DNA of 5,258 nt from the NCBI GenBank assembly GCA_023228065.1, contig JALOBX010000020.1, positions 1-5,258 of the forward strand, written 5' to 3'. The position numbers and the translations under genes are program-made. How positions within the stretch are numbered: position 1 is the first letter of the stretch; every line of letters starts with the position of its first letter. The notes beneath the pieces were generated by a model. That model was not told the origin of the DNA and did no database searches. It saw only the letters and a program-made list of their open reading frames with translations. This DNA is from Candidatus Pacearchaeota archaeon (GTDB taxonomy: Archaea; Nanoarchaeota; Nanoarchaeia; Pacearchaeales; GW2011-AR1). This document shows positions 1-4,073 of this stretch, one piece after another.

Positions 1-419
1 ACAATTCTTCTTTTTAGATATCCAGAGAATATATTGACTATAGATTGCCTTTCAAGGAATAAAAGGAAGCAGAATAACAGGGAAAAGACGACTAAATTAG
101 TTTTTGGAGTTATTCCAAAGAAGATAAAGATATAGAAGAAAAGACCGGAAATTAGGGCCCCGGATATACCCAATAATACTATTTTTATTCCCAAAATCTG
201 CTTCTCTTTGAGGGTCTTTAAATCATACCCGTCTAGGAGCGCTAAAAGGCCTATCCAGACCGGTAAAAGGCAAGAAAAGGGGATTAGGTGTTTAATGATA
301 AGGTCGCGCGTAAAGCCGTTCCCAAACCTTATTATCAGGGTTATAATTAAAGCCAAGTAATATAATATAATATCCCCAAAAAGCAGTATTAATCTTCTTA
401 AAAAGCTTGGAAAAATCAT
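1..419 (-). CDS. Membrane sugar transferase (polyprenyl-phosphate glycosylphosphotransferase family), N-terminal part, cut by window edge
   Basis: An uninterrupted reading frame of 139 codons starts at the ATG complementary to 417-419 and runs off the left edge. The start is the first ATG after an in-frame TAA (complement of 435-437). The protein opens with a short basic stretch and has four hydrophobic segments at about residues 9-31, 45-62, 79-101 and 107-122. Between the second and third lies LDGYDLKTL, which resembles the 'GLYDLR' loop of WbaP/WcaJ-type exopolysaccharide glycosylphosphotransferases. Members of that family use this four-helix N-terminus ahead of a central nucleotide-binding-like domain and a C-terminal catalytic bacterial sugar transferase domain, which moves a sugar-1-phosphate from UDP-sugar to undecaprenyl phosphate at the inner face of the membrane. 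The catalytic domain lies outside the window, so the assignment rests on the N-terminal pattern and on the divergent Wzy-like neighbour. Another polytopic membrane protein cannot be excluded. Confidence 0.7.
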   Translation of the reverse strand, partial: MIFPSFLRRLILLFGDIILYYLALIITLIIRFGNGFTRDLIIKHLIPFSCLLPVWIGLLALLDGYDLKTLKEKQILGIKIVLLGISGALISGLFFYIFIFFGITPKTNLVVFSLLFCFLLFLERQSIVNIFSGYLKRRI

Positions 420-443
420 TATCCTAATCTTATATTAATGGTA
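407..443 (+). promoter_or_regulatory. Candidate promoter of the Wzy-like gene, placing the transcript start at the start codon
   Basis: TTGGAA (407-412) is followed after 18 bp by TATATT (431-436), a 5/6 match to the -10 consensus. A start seven bases downstream of the -10 falls on the A of the ATG at 443, so the mRNA would be leaderless. This agrees with the lack of any Shine-Dalgarno-like sequence before 443. The -35 lies inside the divergent sugar-transferase gene. On the opposite strand TATAAG (complement of 429-434) could be the -10 of that gene, which would make the two promoters overlap within the 23-bp spacer. This is a reading by eye in a very AT-rich region, where chance -10 matches are common. 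Confidence 0.35.
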
Positions 444-2371
444 TGGTGAAATCAATAGATCTAAGTTTGAAGATAGAAGGAATATTTAAAACAATTGCAG
501 TTTCAATTGGATATCTTTTAGCCTTGACTCCTTTGGTTTTTGGATATTTTATTTTTGGGTATATAACCACTAAAATATTATACATATTCGCCTTATCGGA
601 GATACTTTTTTTATGTTGGTTGGTATTAATGATAGCTAATAAACGATATAGAAAAAAGGTAAAAAGTATTATTTTCTCTTTGGGGATTTTTTTAATAGTA
701 ATGATGATCGCTTCAATATTTGGAATTGATCCAGTTATGAGTTTTTGGTCAAATTTTTCTAGAGGGACTGGGCTATTATTTTTAATACATTTATTTTTTA
801 TGTCCGTCTCTACGATATCTATCTTCGATAAAAAAATATGGCATCAAATATTGTCATTAATGGCATTTATTGGGGGGATAATTGCTTTAGTCATAGTATG
901 CGGGTACATAGGTTTTTTAGATAAAGACCTGACGATAGATTATGCAACTTTTGGTAATAGTTCATTTTTGGCTACATATTTATTATTTTGCCTTTTTTTT
1001 GCCATATACGCTGGCTTTCAAAAAGAAGAAAAGATTATTTTTGGACTCCTTGGAGCTAAAGAAATACGCTTCCTGATGAGATTATCCGCCGTATTCTGTT
1101 TGATAGGGTTAATTTTAAGTACTGGTAGGGCATCTGCAGCTTCATCTGTTATTGGATTAATGCTTCTTTTTATACTTTTCCTGGGATTCAAGGGTAAAAA
1201 TAAAACTATAAGAATAGTAGGGAAAATATTAGCAGTGCTATGTGTTAGCGGTATATTGTTCTCCGTTATTCTTCTTAATATTCCAAATACATTTGTTCAA
1301 AAAGAATTTTCTAAATTTGCAACAAATATAAGACCAGTTGTTTGGCAAATATCTGGCGAATTGATTAAAGAAAAACCAATATTAGGTTATGGAATGGAGA
1401 ACTTCGAGACAGCTTTTGCCTCTAAAGCAAATTTGTCATTGTTTTATGCCAGCCATGGGAAAGAATTAAGATTTGATAAAGCCCATAGTATTATTTGGGA
1501 TACGCTAATTTCTGGCGGATTGTTAGGATTATTATCATATTTGGGAATTTTTGCTGCAGTAGTATATTTTCTTTGGAAGAAAAGGAATAAATTTTGGTTA
1601 TTCTCTAGCTTTCTTTGCCTTTTTCTTGCTTATTTTTTACAGAATTTAACTGTTTTCGATTCACCAATAACATATTTTTGTTTTTTCATAGCGATATCTT
1701 TTCTATCTTTTCTAGAGACAGAGCCAGAAAAAGATCAGGGAAAGATAAATATTTTAAAAGGAAGCACAATAATTTTAGTTATTATAATTTTCATATTTAG
1801 TTGGTTTTACTTTGTCCACAAACAATACATAATTGTTAGGATGGCATCAAGTTTGATATATGAATATAAAAGCGAAGAAGAAAAGATTAAAATTATGGAG
1901 GAGTTTAATAAAATATCTATCTGGGGTAAATATCAGACCATTGAGCTATATGTCAATGATGTTCTTGGAAAATTCAAAGAACAGAAATTAAACCCAGAAT
2001 TTCTTAAATTTGCCCTAGACCAATCAATGAAAGTTAAAAAAGAAAAACCCAACAATTATTATAATTTAATACTAATATCAAACATATCAAGGCATTTAGA
2101 AAATTTTAAATTATCAGAAATGGTTCTGAAGGAAGCGGAGGCAATAAATAATCAGAATATGTATTATTTAGAATCCCTGATAGATTTAAAAATAGCAGAA
2201 AATCAGAACAAAGAAGTCTTTGAGATAATTGAAAAAACGATAATTAGGGAGCCAAGAATACAATATTTATACGAACAGGCCTTGAGATTGGCTAGATTAT
2301 TAAAAGATGAGAGTTCGGTGGATAAATATGCGACAATACTTCAAAGAAGATTTAATGTTCTAAGTCCTTGA
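443..2371 (+). CDS. O-antigen ligase/polymerase-like membrane protein (Wzy_C family) with C-terminal TPR-like tail
   Basis: This polytopic membrane protein of 642 residues has about 13 hydrophobic segments: roughly 17-38, 43-65, 74-94, 110-127, 134-155, 172-191, 208-226, 231-249, 257-279, 355-377, 382-400, 404-423 and 439-458. Family hallmarks are visible. There is a GIDPVMSFWSNFSRGTG stretch (94-110) with R107, a GNSSFLATYL helix start (171-180) and STGRAS (226-231). The large external loop (280-350) carries R297, W301, the LGYG motif (314-317), N320-F321 and H348, followed by GGLLG (358-362). Wzy/WaaL/PglL-type enzymes transfer or polymerise undecaprenyl-linked glycans outside the membrane, using Arg and His residues of that loop. 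Residues about 480-640 are soluble, charged and helical, resembling TPR repeats. The ATG at 443 is used because the ATG at 438 runs straight into a stop; no Shine-Dalgarno is present. It stops with TGA. Whether it is a polymerase, a ligase or a protein O-glycosyltransferase cannot be decided from sequence. Confidence 0.82.
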   Translation: MVKSIDLSLKIEGIFKTIAVSIGYLLALTPLVFGYFIFGYITTKILYIFALSEILFLCWLVLMIANKRYRKKVKSIIFSLGIFLIVMMIASIFGIDPVMSFWSNFSRGTGLLFLIHLFFMSVSTISIFDKKIWHQILSLMAFIGGIIALVIVCGYIGFLDKDLTIDYATFGNSSFLATYLLFCLFFAIYAGFQKEEKIIFGLLGAKEIRFLMRLSAVFCLIGLILSTGRASAASSVIGLMLLFILFLGFKGKNKTIRIVGKILAVLCVSGILFSVILLNIPNTFVQKEFSKFATNIRPVVWQISGELIKEKPILGYGMENFETAFASKANLSLFYASHGKELRFDKAHSIIWDTLISGGLLGLLSYLGIFAAVVYFLWKKRNKFWLFSSFLCLFLAYFLQNLTVFDSPITYFCFFIAISFLSFLETEPEKDQGKINILKGSTIILVIIIFIFSWFYFVHKQYIIVRMASSLIYEYKSEEEKIKIMEEFNKISIWGKYQTIELYVNDVLGKFKEQKLNPEFLKFALDQSMKVKKEKPNNYYNLILISNISRHLENFKLSEMVLKEAEAINNQNMYYLESLIDLKIAENQNKEVFEIIEKTIIREPRIQYLYEQALRLARLLKDESSVDKYATILQRRFNVLSP

Positions 2372-2396
2372 CATTTTTAGAGGTATTTGCTAAGAT
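2368..2396 (+). promoter_or_regulatory. Strong candidate promoter overlapping the stop codon of the Wzy-like gene
   Basis: A perfect -35 hexamer TTGACA (2368-2373) contains the TGA stop of the preceding gene. After exactly 17 bp comes TAAGAT (2391-2396), a 4/6 match to the -10 consensus. TG plus one base directly in front (2388-2390) makes an extended -10. The predicted start is about 2403, just before a short GC-rich stretch that ends in an intrinsic terminator. No coding sequence follows within the predicted transcript, so the promoter would serve a small RNA. The perfect -35, ideal spacing and extended -10 together make this more convincing than a lone match. Confidence 0.5.
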
Positions 2397-2402
2397 GTAG
2401 CC

Positions 2403-2460
2403 AGGTGGGTGAAAACCCGACAAAAGTCAGCGAAAGGCCTCCGGTTTCTGGGGGCTTTTT
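2403..2460 (+). ncRNA. Candidate small RNA of about 58 nt, unrecognised family
   Basis: The stretch is bounded by a promoter-like site upstream and an intrinsic terminator at its 3' end. It is GC-rich (31 of 52 bases from 2404 to 2455) within an AT-rich window, as expected for structured RNA in an AT-rich genome. Visible folds, in order, are a GGGT/ACCC hairpin with a GAAA tetraloop (2407-2418), a weak GAC/GTC hairpin with an AAAA loop (2419-2428), and the terminator stem. No reading frame of useful length is present. Two blocks, GGTGGGTG (2404-2411) and CCCGACAAAAGTCA (2416-2429), are complementary to blocks in the adjacent murB leader. I do not recognise the family; it may instead be simply the 3' untranslated region of the Wzy-like gene. 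Confidence 0.4.
2433..2460 (+). terminator. Intrinsic terminator downstream of the Wzy-like gene / candidate small RNA
   Basis: GCCTCC (2437-2442) pairs with GGGGGC (2450-2455), including one T-G wobble, around a seven-base loop. The stem can extend through G2436 and the AAA at 2433-2435 against the T-run 2456-2460. A GC-rich stem followed directly by five Ts is a standard Rho-independent terminator. It would end both the upstream gene's transcript and the short RNA predicted from about 2403. Confidence 0.75.
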
Positions 2461-2465
2461 GCTTC

Positions 2466-2500
2466 TTGCCATAATGGTATGTTTTGCTATACTATAACTG
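2466..2500 (+). promoter_or_regulatory. Candidate murB promoter
   Basis: TTGCCA (2466-2471, 5/6 match to the -35 consensus) and TATACT (2488-2493, 5/6 match to the -10 consensus) are separated by 16 bp. The -10 is preceded by TG plus one base (2485-2487), an extended -10. The predicted start at about 2499-2500 coincides with the first bases of the leader stem. The site sits directly after the upstream terminator, as expected for an independent transcription unit starting with murB. Confidence 0.55.
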
Positions 2501-2568
2501 GGTTCCGGTGTACGCACCCACCAATGACTTTGTCGGGGTCAACTGCCGGGACCCATTAATTTAAATCA
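2499..2568 (+). promoter_or_regulatory. Structured murB 5' leader
   Basis: The predicted transcript begins with a 10-bp stem, 2499-2508 against 2546-2555, perfect except for one G-U pair. It encloses 37 bases and is 61% G+C (35 of 57 bases) in an AT-rich genome. Inside, GGTG (2507-2510) can alternatively close on CACC (2515-2518) over TACG, and TGAC (2525-2528) on GTCA (2538-2541). The loop also holds the two blocks complementary to the upstream candidate small RNA (2515-2522 and 2525-2537). A 13-base AT-rich single strand follows, then the murB ATG, with no Shine-Dalgarno. An 11-codon upstream frame (ATG 2524 to TAA 2557-2559) lies in the murB frame. It matches no riboswitch class I can name; a role in controlling murB expression is inference. 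Confidence 0.45.
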
Positions 2569-3498
2569 ATGGATAATCTGACAGGAATAAAAAGGAATGT
2601 TTCATTAAAGAATCATTCCACCTTCAGAATAGGAGGAATTGCTAAGTATTTTTTTGAAGCAGAAAACAAAGAAGAAATATTAAAAGCTATAAAAACGGCA
2701 AAAAAATCACATTTGCCTTTTTTTATCCTCGGGGGAGGAAGCAACATCCTTTTTTCTGACAAAAGATTCAACGGTTTGATTATTAAAATAAATAATCAGG
2801 ATTTAAAAATAAAAAAGAACGTGATCATTGCCGGAGCGGGAATAAAGCTATCCAGATTAGTCTTAGAATCAGCAAGGCATAATTTATCTGGATTAGAATG
2901 GGCAGCTGGGCTTCCAGGAACTTTAGGAGGGGCGATATATGGCAATGCCGGGGCATTTTCTAAATCTATCAAGGATTCTGTAAAATCAATTAAGGTTTTT
3001 GATGCAAAAATCTCAAAAATTAAAAATCTTTCTGCAAAACAATGTAAGTTTGGATACAAAGAAAGCATTTTTAAGAAAAATAGAAATCTTGTAATCATTT
3101 CTTGTGAATTAATTCTTAAAAAGGGAAACTTAAAAGAAGAAATAACAAAAGCAATTTCTCAAAGAAAGAAAACCCAACCTTTAAATTTTCCTTCAGCCGG
3201 TTGCATTTTTAAAAACTATCTTGGCAAGATAAAAAACAGAAAAATAGTTTTGAAATATCCTGAATTGGAAATGTTCAATGAAAAAATAATAATTCCAGCA
3301 GGATTTCTAATAGAAAAATGCGGTTTAAAGGGAAAAAAGATCGGAGGAGCTCAAATTTCTAAATTGCACGCCAATTTTATCATCAATACAAACGATGCTA
3401 AAGCAAAGGATGTCTTAAAATTGATTAATTTAATAGAAAAAAAGGTAAAAAAGGAATTTAAGATAAGCATGGAAAAAGAAATTCAGATTTTTAATTGA
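2569..3498 (+). CDS. murB: UDP-N-acetylenolpyruvoylglucosamine reductase MurB
   Basis: MurB is a cytoplasmic FAD enzyme that reduces UDP-GlcNAc-enolpyruvate to UDP-MurNAc with NADPH, the second committed step of peptidoglycan precursor synthesis. The 309 residues are the normal length for the shorter (type II) group. FAD-binding signatures are STFRIGG (17-23), GGGSNILFSD (55-64) and the Gly-rich AAGLPGTLGGAIYGNAG (112-128). The C-terminal MurB domain has SAGCIFKN (209-216), PAGFLIEKCGLKG (243-255), KLHANFIIN (265-273) and a terminal MEKEI, where E304 is the likely active-site glutamate. Two positions are unusual: Cys211 stands where E. coli has the proton-donating Ser, a substitution also seen in other MurBs, and YKES (163-166) has Lys where the usual motif is YR.S. 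The ATG at 2569 is the first after the in-frame TAA at 2557. There is no Shine-Dalgarno. It stops with TGA, 43 bp before raiA. Confidence 0.95.
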   Translation: MDNLTGIKRNVSLKNHSTFRIGGIAKYFFEAENKEEILKAIKTAKKSHLPFFILGGGSNILFSDKRFNGLIIKINNQDLKIKKNVIIAGAGIKLSRLVLESARHNLSGLEWAAGLPGTLGGAIYGNAGAFSKSIKDSVKSIKVFDAKISKIKNLSAKQCKFGYKESIFKKNRNLVIISCELILKKGNLKEEITKAISQRKKTQPLNFPSAGCIFKNYLGKIKNRKIVLKYPELEMFNEKIIIPAGFLIEKCGLKGKKIGGAQISKLHANFIINTNDAKAKDVLKLINLIEKKVKKEFKISMEKEIQIFN

Positions 3499-3507
3499 CT
3501 CCCTTTG

Positions 3508-3527
3508 ATATATTTGGGAAAATATAT
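3508..3527. repeat. AT-rich inverted repeat between murB and raiA
   Basis: ATATATTT (3508-3515) and AAATATAT (3520-3527) form an 8-bp perfect stem around a GGGA loop, ending 14 bp before the raiA start. All stem pairs are A-T and no T-run follows, so it is not a good terminator, and murB and raiA could be co-transcribed. It may be an operator-like site, a weak hairpin or chance in AT-rich sequence. The TATATT copies inside it could also serve as a -10, but no matching -35 is evident. Confidence 0.3.
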
Positions 3528-3541
3528 TCGAGATAAAAAAA

Positions 3542-3991
3542 ATGAAAATAAATATAAAAACAACTAATATTTCTTTAGACGAGGCTTTAAGGATCTGGAC
3601 AGAAGATAAAATGAATGAGCTCGGAAAATTTTTAGGCGGTTTCGGCCCGGATGATTCTCCTGAAAAAGGATTAAAAGTTAAAGGCGAGATCTGGGTAGAA
3701 ATAGGCAAAACCACTAAGCATCATTTAAAAGGAGACGTATTCAGGGCAGAAGCCCAGATATATCTTCCCAACAAGAGTATAAGGTCAGAAGTTATCCATG
3801 AAGATCTGAGAACGGCCATTGTTTTAGCCAGGGATGAATTAGGAAATGAAATTAAAAAATATAGAGGCAGAAGAATTGCCAGGGCCAGGGGCTGGGCTAG
3901 AAAGACTAAGGAATGGTTAAGGGATTCGGAAGTATTTCTTAATGATAAGAAGAAAAAAGCCCTAAAGATCCTAGGGATAAATAAAAAATAA
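3542..3991 (+). CDS. raiA: Ribosome hibernation factor RaiA/HPF (S30AE family, short form)
   Basis: This 149-residue protein belongs to the family that binds the decoding centre of the 30S subunit and silences ribosomes under stress or slow growth. The S30AE fold spans about residues 1-108: strand 1 with MKINIKTTNISL, helix 1 (13-30), strands near 46-55 (KGEIWVEIGKTT) and 65-75 (DVFRAEAQIYL), then helix 2 with EDLRTAIVLARDELGNEIKKYR (87-108). A Gly/Pro/Asp-rich loop (31-43) separates helix 1 from the next strand. The tail (109-149) is strongly basic. It is not the dimerising domain of long HPF, so this form would not be expected to make 100S dimers by that route. The ATG at 3542 is the first after an in-frame TGA at 3506. 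Only a weak GAG (3530-3532) serves as a possible ribosome binding site. It lies 43 bp after murB, is probably on the same transcript, and is followed by a terminator and secA. Confidence 0.88.
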   Translation: MKINIKTTNISLDEALRIWTEDKMNELGKFLGGFGPDDSPEKGLKVKGEIWVEIGKTTKHHLKGDVFRAEAQIYLPNKSIRSEVIHEDLRTAIVLARDELGNEIKKYRGRRIARARGWARKTKEWLRDSEVFLNDKKKKALKILGINKK

Positions 3992-3997
3992 TTAATA

Positions 3998-4031
3998 AAA
4001 AAAACGGATTATCTTAATCCGTCTTTCTTTT
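3998..4031 (+). terminator. Intrinsic terminator after raiA
   Basis: ACGGATTA (4004-4011) and TAATCCGT (4015-4022) form a perfect 8-bp stem around a TCT loop, followed by a T-rich tract (CTTTCTTTT, 4023-4031). An A-run in front (3997-4004) means it could also work on the opposite strand. It separates the murB-raiA unit from secA, so secA should have its own promoter. Confidence 0.85.
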
Positions 4032-4073
4032 AAGGCCTTTTTGTGGTAGATTGATTAGAAATTAAATAATATT
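4032..4073 (+). promoter_or_regulatory. Probable secA promoter/leader region, elements uncertain
   Basis: The 42 bp between the terminator and the secA ATG must hold the secA promoter if the terminator is efficient. The best pair I can see is TTGTGG (4041-4046) and TAAATA (4063-4068) with a 16-bp spacer, which would place the start at or next to the ATG at 4074. The match is weak. No Shine-Dalgarno sequence is present before the ATG. Confidence 0.25.

Noticed and set aside
1615..1800. 61-codon plus-strand frame inside the Wzy-like gene
   Set aside because: It is a shifted-frame shadow within a continuous, well-supported gene.
2404..2421. GGGTGAAAACCCGAC resembles the start of an FMN riboswitch
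   Set aside because: The conserved blocks that should follow (CGGCGGT and the later GAAGAT-type closing stem) are absent; the match is just a tetraloop hairpin.
2390..2445. Resemblance of TAGCCAGGT, GCGAAAGG and CCTCCGG to pieces of the cyclic-di-GMP-I (GEMM) riboswitch
   Set aside because: The pieces are in the wrong order, the 5' half of the aptamer is missing, and the candidate transcript starts inside the matching segment.
2498..2523. Possible tRNA 3' end (GGTTC... and CCACCA)
   Set aside because: No acceptor, D or anticodon arm can be built around it, and the T-arm pairing fails.
2524..2559. 11-codon upstream reading frame in the murB leader
   Set aside because: There is no ribosome binding site and the composition is that of the structured leader; noted only as part of the leader, not called as a gene.
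2796..3098. 100-codon minus-strand open frame
   Set aside because: It lies wholly within murB on the opposite strand and has no recognisable protein features.
3508..3531. AT palindrome as an intrinsic terminator after murB
   Set aside because: The stem has only A-T pairs and lacks a following T-run, so it is unlikely to stop transcription.
3430..3714. 94-codon minus-strand open frame
   Set aside because: It overlaps the ends of murB and raiA; its hydrophobic residues come from reading lysine-rich codons in reverse.
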